The notes: a model not told the origin generated them from the letters alone. A DNA stretch of 64,000 bases from Grimontia marina (GCF_900060185.1 NZ_FIZY01000001.1:62001-126000); one strand, 5' to 3'. Numbered from the stretch's first letter, positions 7,240-15,950 are shown. Program-made: numbers and translations.

Positions 7240-9402
7240 ATGAGTTTTGAAATGGATGAAGAAATCCTCCAGGACTTCTTAATCGAAGCCGGTGAGATTT
7301 TGGAATTGCTATCCGAGCAATTGGTCGACCTGGAAAAATCACCAGAAGACAGAGACCTACTCAATGCAATATTCCGTGGTTTCCATACCGTAAAAGGTGG
7401 TGCAGGTTTCCTTTCACTGACCGAACTGGTTGAAACATGCCACGGTGCAGAAAACATCTTCGATAACCTGCGTAATGGCGGACGTGAATTGACGCCGGAA
7501 GTGATGGATACCATCCTCCAGTCATTGGATACCGTTAACGAGCAGTTCGCTTGCGTGCAAGAGCGCGAACCGGTACCTGCGGCTGATCCAGCACTCATTG
7601 AAGCACTCCACAGATATAGTCGCCCTGCTTCAGAAGATGACGCAGTAGAAGCGGCTGCACCAGAGCCGGAACCAGAGCCAGAGCCAGAAGCGGTAGCAGA
7701 AGATCCGGCCGAAGGTAGCGAAGCGATTGCTGGTGATTCTGTTGATGAAATCACAGACGACGAATTTGACCGTCTTCTGGACGAACTGCACGGCGCAGGC
7801 AAAGGTCCACAAGCAGGTGACAGCGCATCAGCCCCACCAGCTGCAGCAGGTGGCGGTGATGACATTACAGACGACGAATTTGAAAAACTGTTGGACGACC
7901 TGCACGGTGCAGGCAAAGGTCCACAGGTTGGTGGTGCGCCAGAAGCCGCGACACCACCACCACAAAACGCGTCGGTAGAAAGCCCGTCCAGTGACGAAAT
8001 CACTGACGATGAATTTGAAAAACTTTTGGATGACTTGCACGGCAAGGGTAAAAGTCCGATTGACAGTGGTGCAGCTACCGCAGCTACCGCAGCCACAGCG
8101 CCACCTCCGCCGCCGAAAGCAGAGCCAAAACCTGCGCCAGCGCCGGTGCCAAAAGCCGAGCCTGCGGCAGCAAAACCACCTGTACCAGCCGCCAAGCCAC
8201 CAGCAAAGGCTGACGACAAAAAGCCGCCCGCACCTCAGGTTGAGCAGACTGTACGTGTGAACACCTCCACGTTGGACACCATCATGAACATGGTGGGTGA
8301 GCTGGTCTTGGTGCGTAACCGTCTGGTGAGTTTGGGTGCAAGTAGCGATGATGAAAACATGGCGAAAGCAGTGACCAACCTTGACGTGGTCACTGCTGAC
8401 CTTCAAGGCGCTGTAATGCAAACACGTATGCAGCCAATTAAGAAGGTATTTGGCCGTTTCCCACGCGTTGTACGTGACCTTGCACGAAGCCTGAAAAAAG
8501 ACATCGTGCTGGAAATGCGCGGCGAAGAAACCGACTTGGACAAAAACTTGGTAGAGGCACTTGCGGACCCGATGGTTCACTTGGTGCGTAACTCGGTTGA
8601 CCACGGCATTGAAATGCCGGATGCCCGTGAGGAAAAAGGCAAACCACGCACAGGTACCATTACCCTTGCGGCTTCGCAGGAAGGTGATCACATTCTGCTG
8701 ACCATCGAAGATGATGGTGGCGGTATGGATGCTGAGAAATTGCGTTCTATCGCAGTAGAGCGTGGTGTGATGGATGCGGACGCCGCGGCACGTTTGAGCG
8801 ATACTGAGGCCTATAATCTGATCTTTGCTGCAGGTTTCTCAACCAAGACTGAGATTTCAGATATCTCTGGTCGTGGTGTAGGTATGGACGTGGTGAAAAC
8901 GGCGATTACCCAACTGAACGGTACAATTTCTATTGATTCAGAACTGGGCCGCGGCACTATTATCTCAATCAAAGTGCCTCTGACACTGGCAATCCTGCCG
9001 ACTCTGATGGTCGGTATCGGTAACAATCCGTTTGCGTTCCCGCTGTCGAACGTTAATGAAATCATCAGCCTTGACCTTTCTAGAACTAACACAGTTGACG
9101 GACAACTTACGTTGATAGTGCGTGAAAAAGCAATTCCACTCTTTTACTTGCAAGATTGGCTTTGCCCGAGGCATCACTCTCAAAACCGAGAGACTGGACA
9201 TGTTGTGATCGTCCAGATTGGCCATCAGCCTGTAGCATTTGTTGTGGATTCTCTCATAGGACAGGAAGAAGTCGTGATCAAGCCTCTGGATGAACTGCTG
9301 CAAGGCACGCCGGGTATGGCAGGAGCAACAATTACCAGTGACGGGAACATAGCTTTGATCCTTGATGTACCGAATTTGCTGAAGCGATATGCTGGCGGAT
9401 AA
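7240..9402 (+). CDS. cheA: Chemotaxis histidine kinase CheA
   Basis: CheA autophosphorylates and passes phosphate to CheY and CheB in the polar chemoreceptor array. Domains in order: P1/HPt with the phosphorylated H49 in RGFHTVKGGAG; a long linker (about residues 125-340) with three copies of a DE-I-TDDEF-LL-D-LHG repeat followed by Pro/Ala/Lys-rich sequence; the P3 dimerisation helices (LDTIMNMVGELVLVRNRL); the P4 ATPase (N box HLVRNSVDHGIE, G boxes DDGGGMD and GRGVGMDVV); and the P5 CheW-like domain. No E. coli-type P2 domain is evident. In Vibrio this region is known as the localisation and inheritance domain (LID), which interacts with ParC/ParP. Length is 720 residues. Confidence 0.97.
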   Translation: MSFEMDEEILQDFLIEAGEILELLSEQLVDLEKSPEDRDLLNAIFRGFHTVKGGAGFLSLTELVETCHGAENIFDNLRNGGRELTPEVMDTILQSLDTVNEQFACVQEREPVPAADPALIEALHRYSRPASEDDAVEAAAPEPEPEPEPEAVAEDPAEGSEAIAGDSVDEITDDEFDRLLDELHGAGKGPQAGDSASAPPAAAGGGDDITDDEFEKLLDDLHGAGKGPQVGGAPEAATPPPQNASVESPSSDEITDDEFEKLLDDLHGKGKSPIDSGAATAATAATAPPPPPKAEPKPAPAPVPKAEPAAAKPPVPAAKPPAKADDKKPPAPQVEQTVRVNTSTLDTIMNMVGELVLVRNRLVSLGASSDDENMAKAVTNLDVVTADLQGAVMQTRMQPIKKVFGRFPRVVRDLARSLKKDIVLEMRGEETDLDKNLVEALADPMVHLVRNSVDHGIEMPDAREEKGKPRTGTITLAASQEGDHILLTIEDDGGGMDAEKLRSIAVERGVMDADAAARLSDTEAYNLIFAAGFSTKTEISDISGRGVGMDVVKTAITQLNGTISIDSELGRGTIISIKVPLTLAILPTLMVGIGNNPFAFPLSNVNEIISLDLSRTNTVDGQLTLIVREKAIPLFYLQDWLCPRHHSQNRETGHVVIVQIGHQPVAFVVDSLIGQEEVVIKPLDELLQGTPGMAGATITSDGNIALILDVPNLLKRYAGG
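7744..8058 (+). repeat. Three in-frame repeats inside cheA linker
   Basis: Three copies of a roughly 24-residue unit begin at 7744, 7858 and 7993 (CheA residues 169, 207, 252). Each reads D-[ED]-I-T-D-D-E-F-[DE]-[RK]-L-L-D-[ED]-L-H-G followed by a Gly/Lys tail. Spacers between them are Ala/Ser/Pro-rich and unequal (38 and 45 residues unit to unit). The units look like short acidic amphipathic helices. Inference: these are docking segments of the LID-type region that replaces P2. Confidence 0.85.
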
Positions 9403-9417
9403 ACCAAAAGGAACGAC

Positions 9418-10560
9418 ATGGTGTTGAAAGTTTTGGTGGTGGACGATTCAAGTTTTTTCCGCCGCCGCGTTAGCGAAATTATTAACGGGGATCCTCGCCT
9501 TCAGGTTATCGACTGTGCAGTTAATGGAAAAGATGCAGTTGAAAAGGCAGCAAAACTAAAACCAGATGTCATTACGATGGACATTGAAATGCCTGTGATG
9601 GATGGGATTACTGCGGTTCGTGAGATCATGCAGAGCAATCCAACGCCGATTCTAATGTTTTCTTCGTTAACGCATGACGGGGCACAAGCCACCTTAGACG
9701 CGTTGGATGCGGGCGCGCTTGACTTTCTGCCAAAGAAATTCGAAGACATCGCACGTAACCGCGACGAAGCGGTCGCTTTGCTGCAACAGCGCGTGAACGA
9801 GATTGCTCGTAAGCGCGCCTTTATGCGAAGACCTGCACCTGCGGCACGCCCAACTACCACTGCGCCAACACCAACGGCTTCGCGTGCGCCAGTCCGCCCG
9901 ATGACAAGTCGTGCGTCTAGTGCACCTGCTGCACCAGCGGCAAGACCTGTTTCATCTTCAGCACGTTTTAAAGCCAGCGGTAAACGCTACCAATTAGTGG
10001 CGATTGGTACTTCTACAGGTGGGCCAGTGGCACTACAAAAAGTGCTGAGTGGGTTGCCAGCGAATTTCCCAATGCCTATCGTGCTTATTCAGCACATGCC
10101 TTCAACCTTTACTGCAGCTTTTGCGCAGCGACTGAATGGCCTTTGCAAAATCACAGTGAAAGAAGCGCAGGATGGCGATCCATTACAACCAGGCACTGCT
10201 TATTTGGCGCCGGGTGGAATGCAGATGATGATTGATGGACGCCCAGGGGCAGCTCGTGTGAAAATTATCGACGGTGGCGATCGTATGAATTACAAGCCAT
10301 GCGTTGATGTTACCTTCGGGTCTGCAGCCAAAGTCTACAACGACAAAGTATTATCGATGGTATTGACGGGAATGGGTGCAGATGGCCGGGACGGTGCAAG
10401 ATTGCTGAAACAACAAGGTTCAACGGTGTGGGCACAAGATGAGGAAAGCTGTGTGGTCTACGGTATGCCGCAAGCTGTCGCTAAAGCGGGCATTTCAACC
10501 GAAGACTTACCGTTGGATCGCATTACCGAGCGTATTTTCGTTGAGCTCAACCTCGTTTAA
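9418..10560 (+). CDS. cheB: Chemoreceptor methylesterase CheB
   Basis: CheB demethylates and deamidates chemoreceptor glutamates during adaptation. The receiver domain occupies about residues 1-120, with [10 protein letters not shown] and the phosphoacceptor in [13 protein letters not shown]. An Ala/Pro/Thr-rich linker follows (about 140-180), then the methylesterase domain with the catalytic Ser in AIGTSTGGP, His in IQHMPSTF and Asp in [11 protein letters not shown]. The length of 380 residues is normal. The gene starts at ATG 9418 after an AAAGGAACG ribosome site, and parC follows after 9 bases. Confidence 0.97.
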   Translation: MVLKVLVVDDSSFFRRRVSEIINGDPRLQVIDCAVNGKDAVEKAAKLKPDVITMDIEMPVMDGITAVREIMQSNPTPILMFSSLTHDGAQATLDALDAGALDFLPKKFEDIARNRDEAVALLQQRVNEIARKRAFMRRPAPAARPTTTAPTPTASRAPVRPMTSRASSAPAAPAARPVSSSARFKASGKRYQLVAIGTSTGGPVALQKVLSGLPANFPMPIVLIQHMPSTFTAAFAQRLNGLCKITVKEAQDGDPLQPGTAYLAPGGMQMMIDGRPGAARVKIIDGGDRMNYKPCVDVTFGSAAKVYNDKVLSMVLTGMGADGRDGARLLKQQGSTVWAQDEESCVVYGMPQAVAKAGISTEDLPLDRITERIFVELNLV

Positions 10561-10569
10561 GGAGCGTCT

Positions 10570-11349
10570 GTGATAGTCTGGAGCATTGCAAACCAGAAAG
10601 GAGGCGTGGGGAAGACCACCACCACGATTACCCTAGCTGGGCTTCTCAGTGAAAAGAATAAGCGTGTGTTGCTGATAGATACCGATCCGCATGCATCGCT
10701 GACAACCTATCTGAATTACGATTCGGAGCAGTTGCCCCGTACTTTGTTCGACCTTTTTCAATTACAGGCTATCAATCGCGATACCGTTAAGCCTTTGATC
10801 CTCAAGACTGAATATAAAAATCTCGATCTTTTGCCATCGCATATGTCACTGGCGACACTCGACCGCGCCATGGGCAACCGCGGGGGTATGGGATTGATGC
10901 TGAAGAAAACGTTGGCGTGCCTTGAAGAAGAGTACGATTACGCTTTAATTGATTGCCCGCCAATTCTGGGTGTCATGATGGTTAATGCGTTGGCGGCGAG
11001 TAACCGTATTCTGATCCCGGTACAAACTGAATTTCTGGCGATGAAAGGTCTTGAGCGCATGGTGCGTACATTGCAGATCATGCAAAAGTCTCGTGCATCA
11101 GCTTTCAAAGTGTGTATTGTCCCAACCATGTATGACAAACGTACCCGTGCTTCTCTTGAAACACTTCAAGAGCTTAAGGTGCGATACCCTGATCAGGTTT
11201 GGACGTCAGCAGTGCCGATTGATACTAAATTTCGCGATGCAAGTTTAAAGCACATGCCGCCATCGTATTACGCAAAAAATTGTCGCGGCGTGTTTGCCTA
11301 TAAAACGCTGCTCTCTTATCTGGAGCGACTTGAACAGGATGAAAGATAG
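10570..11349 (+). CDS. parC: ParA-like chemotaxis localisation ATPase ParC
   Basis: This ParA/MinD-type ATPase (259 residues) has the Walker A NQKGGVGKTTTT at the N-terminus and DTDPHASLTTYL. In Vibrio the gene at this exact position (between cheB and parP) encodes ParC, which recruits chemotaxis arrays to the old pole and depends on the hub protein HubP. It is not the topoisomerase subunit of the same symbol, nor the chromosomal ParA, since no parB or parS lies nearby. The start is GTG 10570 with AAGGAG upstream. parP overlaps its end. Confidence 0.9.
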   Translation: MIVWSIANQKGGVGKTTTTITLAGLLSEKNKRVLLIDTDPHASLTTYLNYDSEQLPRTLFDLFQLQAINRDTVKPLILKTEYKNLDLLPSHMSLATLDRAMGNRGGMGLMLKKTLACLEEEYDYALIDCPPILGVMMVNALAASNRILIPVQTEFLAMKGLERMVRTLQIMQKSRASAFKVCIVPTMYDKRTRASLETLQELKVRYPDQVWTSAVPIDTKFRDASLKHMPPSYYAKNCRGVFAYKTLLSYLERLEQDER

Positions 11350-12424
11350 CCGTGCCTTATCCAGTGTTCAGGCGCTGGATGACTATTTTGATGCACTGTT
11401 GGAAGAAGATTACTTTTCTCAGCAGCATGACACGGATGTGACGTCACAGGCCGAAGAGGAGAGCGTTGAGCCCAAACCTCAGCCTGTTGTGATGGAACCG
11501 GTTGAAAAATTCAACGGTGCTACGCTGACCAAAGACAAGCGCGATTTGTCTTCGGTAGAAAAGTTGCTTAGTCAGCTGAAGCTGGATGAAGACATGGAAG
11601 TAAAAGTCGAGGAATTGACGGAAACTGAAATGATCATTGACAGCGATCAGGCTGTTGAGAGCTACACCGAAGCGCTGACTGAGACAGAAACGGATATCGA
11701 GGTTGAAGTAGCAACGGAAACCTTGACTGATACCTTCATAGAAGCGGCGGTTGAAGTTGAAACAGCCGTTGAAACCACTGTCGAAACCGATGTTGAAGAA
11801 TTGGTGGAAGAAGCGGTTGAAGCGGAAGTTATTTCCGAGCCCGGAGTTGAAGTCGCAATTGAGGAAACGGTCACTGAAGAAGTGGCTGATTCTGTCGATA
11901 CAGAGATTGAAACCGCTAGTGACCAGGAAACTCATGCTGAAGAAGACATTGCGCCACCTTGGCAAAACATTGCTTCTGAGTATGCGTTTCAGGTGTTGTT
12001 CTTTGAGTCGTTTGGCGTGACATACGCCGTTCCTCTGGCTGAGTTAGGGGGTATCCACAAACTCGAAGATTGCAATCACCTGATTGGAAGACCGGACTGG
12101 TATCTGGGTCTTCAGACTGAACGGGACCAACAGTTGGATGTGGTAGATACCGCCAAATGGGTGATGCCAGAAAAAATAGCGGATAACAGCCATCGCGATG
12201 ACTATAGTTATATAGTGATCTTGGGTGACAGTAAATGGGGCTTGGCTTGTAACGCCCTACTGGGGACTGAGTCACTCCATGGTGAACAAGTGCGATGGCG
12301 CGAACAAGCTGGCAAACGGCCTTGGTTGGCCGGACTGGTTAAAGAAAAAATGTGCGCCTTGATCCACGTAGAAGCGCTGATTGCCATGCTGAATCAGGGT
12401 ATTGATGCCAATGCGTTGGCGTAA
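11339..12424 (+). CDS. parP: Chemotaxis array tether ParP (CheW-like domain)
   Basis: ParP links ParC to CheA and receptor arrays at the pole in Vibrio. The ATG at 11339 overlaps the parC stop by 11 bases. The 361-residue product has a short N-terminal segment (ALDDYFDALLEEDYF), then about 110 residues of extremely Glu/Thr/Val-rich low-complexity sequence (roughly residues 95-200). It ends in a CheW-like domain (from about residue 205; YAFQVLFFESFGVTYAVPL), which corresponds to the AIF domain that inserts into arrays. cheW follows 33 bases downstream. The acidic spacer is longer and more repetitive than a normal linker; its role is unknown to me. Confidence 0.88.
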   Translation: MKDSRALSSVQALDDYFDALLEEDYFSQQHDTDVTSQAEEESVEPKPQPVVMEPVEKFNGATLTKDKRDLSSVEKLLSQLKLDEDMEVKVEELTETEMIIDSDQAVESYTEALTETETDIEVEVATETLTDTFIEAAVEVETAVETTVETDVEELVEEAVEAEVISEPGVEVAIEETVTEEVADSVDTEIETASDQETHAEEDIAPPWQNIASEYAFQVLFFESFGVTYAVPLAELGGIHKLEDCNHLIGRPDWYLGLQTERDQQLDVVDTAKWVMPEKIADNSHRDDYSYIVILGDSKWGLACNALLGTESLHGEQVRWREQAGKRPWLAGLVKEKMCALIHVEALIAMLNQGIDANALA

Positions 12425-12457
12425 GTGACGCAGCACAGCACGAAAAGAGGAAAATAA

Positions 12458-12946
12458 ATGTCTCAGGTAGCTGAAGTTCAAAAAGAAAATGTGAATGACG
12501 AAGTCCTGCAGTGGGTGACTTTCCAGCTGGAAGACGAAACCTACGGCATTAACGTAATGCAGGTTCGGGAAGTCTTGCGCTACACCGAAATCGCGCCGGT
12601 ACCGGGTGCACCAGACTATGTTCTTGGTATCATCAACCTACGCGGCAATGTAGTGACAGTCATCGACACCCGTTCACGTTTCGGCCTTTCCCAAGGTGAA
12701 GTGTCAGACAACACCCGAGTGATTGTGATTGAAGCGGAATCTCAGGTCATAGGTATCATGGTCGATAGTGTGGCTGAGGTGGTTTACCTCAAGACCTCTG
12801 AAATCGATACTACGCCAAGTGTAGGTACCGATGAAAGCGCCAAGTTTATTCAAGGTGTAAGCAATCGTAGCGGTCATCTGCTGATCCTGGTTGATCTGAA
12901 TAAACTACTCTCTGATGAAGAGTGGTCAGAGATGGCAATGCTGTAA
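12458..12946 (+). CDS. cheW: Chemotaxis coupling protein CheW
   Basis: CheW couples CheA to chemoreceptors. The single CheW/SH3-like domain (162 residues) contains FQLEDETYGINVMQVREVLR, IINLRGNVVTVIDTRSRFGL and DSVAEVVYL, all typical. It starts at ATG 12458 after an AGAGG ribosome site. The stop codon shares one base with the ATG of the following DUF2802 gene (TAATG), which indicates coupled translation. Confidence 0.97.
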   Translation: MSQVAEVQKENVNDEVLQWVTFQLEDETYGINVMQVREVLRYTEIAPVPGAPDYVLGIINLRGNVVTVIDTRSRFGLSQGEVSDNTRVIVIEAESQVIGIMVDSVAEVVYLKTSEIDTTPSVGTDESAKFIQGVSNRSGHLLILVDLNKLLSDEEWSEMAML

Positions 12947-13371
12947 TGCTCGACCTTGTGTTGCAATGGTTACCGCTGGGCGTTTCTTTGAGTGTCGCGG
13001 TGGTTGCCTTGTTGATGCTAAGACGGGAAAAGAAAGCGCGCTTGGGTCTGGAAGCGAAATTCCAGGCGATGGAGCTACTTTATAAAAATGCCCGTCAGCA
13101 GCAAGAGAGCTTGTCTAAGCAGTTTAATGAATTGCGGGCGGGCTCTATTGGCATGAGTCAAAAGCTTGCTGAACTATCACAGCGCTTTGATGAGTTGCTC
13201 GACAAACAGAATGAGATGGAAATGCAGGACCCAGACGGCCGTCTCTACAGCCGCGCCAGTAAGATGGTAGAACTTGGGGCAGATCTTCGGGAGTTGATGG
13301 AAGAGTGTGACCTGCCTAAAGCAGAAGCAGAGCTTCTCATGAATATCCGAAAGCAGCGCATGACGCGCTAA
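12946..13371 (+). CDS. DUF2802 family membrane-anchored coiled-coil protein
   Basis: The product is a 141-residue protein with one N-terminal transmembrane segment (about residues 5-26), a charged coiled coil (about 28-95) and a C-terminal helical region ending in AEAELLMNIRKQR. It matches the DUF2802 family, commonly found directly after cheW in Vibrio flagellar clusters. The function is unknown to me; position suggests a part in polar chemotaxis or the motor. The ATG at 12946 overlaps the cheW stop by one base; upstream in-frame codons lie within cheW. It is the last plus-strand gene of the cluster. Confidence 0.8.
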   Translation: MLDLVLQWLPLGVSLSVAVVALLMLRREKKARLGLEAKFQAMELLYKNARQQQESLSKQFNELRAGSIGMSQKLAELSQRFDELLDKQNEMEMQDPDGRLYSRASKMVELGADLRELMEECDLPKAEAELLMNIRKQRMTR

Positions 13372-13388
13372 TCAGATACTTAAATCCA

Positions 13389-13682
13389 TCAGACCGTTTT
13401 GTTGAGCATTGACCCCTCCCAGCCGGGCGGGGTTTTTCCATCTAAGTACCAGGCAAAAGCGATCAATTCAGCGATCACCAGATATAACTGATCAGGGATT
13501 TCATCACCTACTTCCAGCGCCGATAGCCAATTCATCAGTGCTTCATCGCTATGGATGAGTCCACCGTTCTTTTCCATCTCTTCAATGAGCTTTTCAGCCA
13601 ATGCATCGTAACCCTTGGCTGACACCTTTGGCGCATTGACACCGTCGTATTTAAGCGCCACTGCGCTTTTGGGCTTCTTCAT
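13389..13682 (-). CDS. FlhB C-terminal-domain paralogue (FlhX/FlhB2 type)
   Basis: This 97-residue soluble protein resembles only the cytoplasmic C-terminal domain of FlhB. Its N-terminus (KSAVALKYDGVNAPKVSAKG) aligns with FlhB just after the autocleavage site (YSVALRYD...APVVVAKG), and the rest follows the same fold. There are no transmembrane segments and no NPTH/NPEH motif. Such stand-alone FlhB_C proteins occur in several bacteria, where they can substitute for the cleaved FlhB_CC fragment. The start overlaps the FliK-like stop by 4 bases (ATGA), so the two genes are coupled. It is not a broken flhB, because the length and frame are intact. Confidence 0.85.
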   Translation of the reverse strand: MKKPKSAVALKYDGVNAPKVSAKGYDALAEKLIEEMEKNGGLIHSDEALMNWLSALEVGDEIPDQLYLVIAELIAFAWYLDGKTPPGWEGSMLNKTV

Positions 13683-14458
13683 ACCTGAATGTTCACTCCT
13701 GACGAAATAGTTTCTGTCTGTACACTTTCTATGGTGTTGATATCACATTGCTCGAGTGCGATATGGTGCTGGGCAAGTTTTTCCTCGAGTTTGGGCATTG
13801 CAGTCTCTATCTGGTTTTTTAAGCCATCAGCATCGGTGGAAAAACTGAGAGAAAGGGAATTGTCCTCAAGTTCTGCTGTCGCAGTGAGGTGACGGTTTTT
13901 GTCTAGAGTCAGGTTGAGCGTGACGCACCAGCGCAACTTTTTCTTTTTCCTTCCGGTCTTTTTCTCGACGTTGATGCGCACCGGAGAAAGGTTGTTGTCC
14001 CTGAAAGGGAACAGCCAATGGTAGTCACCGGGCTTGGTTTGTTCGTTGATGCGCTGCTCTGCCATCAACATAAGTAAAGACTTAAGTTTTCCAGCACCGT
14101 CTTGTTCGCTGGTAGCAGTTGTTGCGTGGCGCAATGCTTCCAGCAATCCTTTGTCGGCCTGTTGCTCGGCGAGCCATTTGGCAGCCTGTTTACTATCGCT
14201 GGGCATGGTGAGTTGCTTTAGAAGATCAATGACAACAGGGGCGTGTGTTTTTGCATCTGACTTGGTTGTTTGCAACAGGGAATAAAGCGGCATTAGGGCG
14301 AGTAACTGGGAAAGCTGTGAACGCTGGCCGTCACTCAGACTGCCTGTGTTGCCGGATAATTGGAGTGGCTTGCCTACTTCGAGCAAGCTTTTTACCGGAA
14401 CATTTTTCAATGTTTCCTGCGTTAATGTATTGATGTGATTGATATTGTCGATTTTCAT
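13679..14458 (-). CDS. FliK-like (hook-length control C-terminal domain) protein
   Basis: The 259-residue product looks like a flagellar hook-length control protein relative. The N-terminal half is helical and leucine/glutamine-rich; the C-terminal half (about residues 145-245) resembles the FliK substrate-switch domain (RWCVTLNLTLDKNRHLTATAELEDNS split by predicted strands). It is smaller than a typical FliK and lies outside the main fliK operon. It forms a two-gene operon with the FlhB_C paralogue, its natural partner type, since FliK_C contacts FlhB_C. A near-consensus sigma28 promoter lies about 120 bases upstream. The family call is moderate because FliK-like proteins diverge strongly. 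Confidence 0.7.
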   Translation of the reverse strand: MKIDNINHINTLTQETLKNVPVKSLLEVGKPLQLSGNTGSLSDGQRSQLSQLLALMPLYSLLQTTKSDAKTHAPVVIDLLKQLTMPSDSKQAAKWLAEQQADKGLLEALRHATTATSEQDGAGKLKSLLMLMAEQRINEQTKPGDYHWLFPFRDNNLSPVRINVEKKTGRKKKKLRWCVTLNLTLDKNRHLTATAELEDNSLSLSFSTDADGLKNQIETAMPKLEEKLAQHHIALEQCDINTIESVQTETISSGVNIQV

Positions 14459-14579
14459 ATTTACTCACAATTATTAACGCTTAGCGCATATACCCAGACC
14501 TCATCAATCAGTAGGATTTGATTACTTGAGTGACATTAGCGAGACCCTGCGGCTAACGACTTTAAACGCCTCTATGGTA

Positions 14580-14606
14580 TTATCGGGCAAATTTTTCATA
14601 ACTTTA
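14580..14606 (-). promoter_or_regulatory. Sigma28 (FliA) promoter for the FliK-like/FlhX pair
   Basis: Read on the minus strand from 14606 to 14580, the site is TAAAGTTA, then 11 bases, then CCCGATAA. The FliA consensus is TAAAGTTT-N11-GCCGATAA, so both boxes match 7 of 8 and the spacing is exact. Transcription would start near 14573, leaving a leader of about 115 bases before the ATG at 14458. The site lies in the divergent gap with ccmA and faces away from it. Confidence 0.8.
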
Positions 14607-14625
14607 TCGGGAAAGCCAATTTCTC

Positions 14626-15240
14626 ATGTTGGAAGTGCGCGAGCTCAGCTGTGTCCGTGATGAAAGGGTGCTGTTTGAAGATCTCAGTTTTACGTTGTCA
14701 TCCGGTGATCTTGTCCAAATTGAAGGTCCAAACGGCGCAGGTAAAACCACACTCTTACGGATCATCGCCGGTCTGGGATTGGCTGAGTCTGGGAATGTAC
14801 TCTGGGACGGAGAATTGGTCAGTAAAGCCCGTGAAGAGTTCTATGGCAACTTGCTGTTTCTAGGCCATAGCACGGGCGTAAAGCGTGAAATGACCGCGTT
14901 TGAAAACCTTGCTTTTTACCAGCGTATGCATGGTGAAGCAGATGAAGATAGTCTTTGGGAAGCCCTTGCCCGCGTGGGTCTAGCAGGACGAGAAGATGTG
15001 CCAGCTGCACAGTTGTCAGCGGGTCAAAATCGACGAGTAGCGTTGGCGAGGCTGTGGATCAGCCAATCCAAACTTTGGATTCTGGATGAACCTTTGACGG
15101 CTATCGACAAGCAGGGTGTAAAGGTACTAGAGAACCTTTTTCAACATCATGTGAACCATGGAGGCATGGTGTTGTTTACCACCCATCAAGATATGTTCGA
15201 AGGTAACTCAAAGTTGCGTCGGATCAGGTTGGGGGTCTAA
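14626..15240 (+). CDS. ccmA: Heme exporter ATP-binding protein CcmA
   Basis: CcmA is the ATPase of the CcmABCD complex that releases holo-CcmE during cytochrome c maturation. Walker A is GPNGAGKTTLLR, the ABC signature region LSAGQNRRVALARL and Walker B LWILDEPL. The length of 204 residues is normal. It starts the nine-gene ccm operon; ccmB begins within its stop codon (TAATG). No strong Shine-Dalgarno is seen, but the N-terminus MLEVRELSCVRDERVLF is canonical. Confidence 0.96.
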   Translation: MLEVRELSCVRDERVLFEDLSFTLSSGDLVQIEGPNGAGKTTLLRIIAGLGLAESGNVLWDGELVSKAREEFYGNLLFLGHSTGVKREMTAFENLAFYQRMHGEADEDSLWEALARVGLAGREDVPAAQLSAGQNRRVALARLWISQSKLWILDEPLTAIDKQGVKVLENLFQHHVNHGGMVLFTTHQDMFEGNSKLRRIRLGV

Positions 15241-15908
15241 TGGGAACTGTTATGTTTCACATGATTCGCCGCGAACTCCTCGTCGCGTTTCGCCGTCAAT
15301 CTGACATGCTGAACCCGCTGTGGTTTTTCATCATCGTGATCACGCTGTTTCCTTTAGGGGTGGGTCCGGGGCCTAACCTGCTGGCTGAAATCGCACCAGG
15401 CATCATCTGGGTGGCGGCCCTGCTGGCGGCGGTGTTGTCATTAGACAGGCTGTTCCGTGATGACTTTATGGATGGTTCATTAGAACAGATGTTACTGATG
15501 CCAGAACCTTTATCTGTTCTGGTCTTTGCGAAAATTATTGCGCACTGGTTGCTGACAGGCCTACCGCTAATGATCATAAGTCCGCTTTTAGCGGTATTAC
15601 TGTCTTTAGACTGGGAAGCTTATAAGGCTGTTGTGCTCACGCTATTGATAGGTACGCCGACGCTGAGTTTCCTCGGTTCGATTGGTGTAGCGCTGACGGT
15701 TGGTCTTCGAAAAGGTGGCGCGCTGCTAAGCCTTTTGGTCCTGCCGTTGTTTATTCCGGTGCTTATCTTCGCGACATCGGCGATTGATATGGCTGCCGCA
15801 GGATTTCCAATAAACGGCCAGCTTGCCATTATGGGGGCTATGCTGGTCGGTTCGGCCACGCTTTCTCCGTTTGCAGTGTCTGCTGCTTTGCGGGTAAGTG
15901 TCCAATAA
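15240..15908 (+). CDS. ccmB: Heme exporter membrane protein CcmB
   Basis: CcmB is the transmembrane partner of CcmA. The 222-residue protein has about six hydrophobic segments and the family's N-terminus RRELLVAFRRQSDMLNPLWF. The ATG at 15240 overlaps the ccmA stop by one base; an ATG at 15252 would shorten it by four residues. ccmC follows after 42 bases. Confidence 0.95.
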   Translation: MGTVMFHMIRRELLVAFRRQSDMLNPLWFFIIVITLFPLGVGPGPNLLAEIAPGIIWVAALLAAVLSLDRLFRDDFMDGSLEQMLLMPEPLSVLVFAKIIAHWLLTGLPLMIISPLLAVLLSLDWEAYKAVVLTLLIGTPTLSFLGSIGVALTVGLRKGGALLSLLVLPLFIPVLIFATSAIDMAAAGFPINGQLAIMGAMLVGSATLSPFAVSAALRVSVQ

Positions 15909-15950
15909 TACCAAATTATTACAACATATTAACTGAGAGCGATATTTGCA

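Noticed and set aside
7227-8219. Long minus-strand open frame antisense to cheA (Ser/Ala/Gly-rich)
   Set aside because: It mirrors the repetitive acidic and Pro/Ala codons of the CheA linker; no ribosome site and low-complexity product.
10570-12424. Possible plasmid or chromosome partition locus from the ParA-like gene
   Set aside because: There is no parB or centromere-like repeat, and the position between cheB and cheW identifies the chemotaxis ParC/ParP pair.
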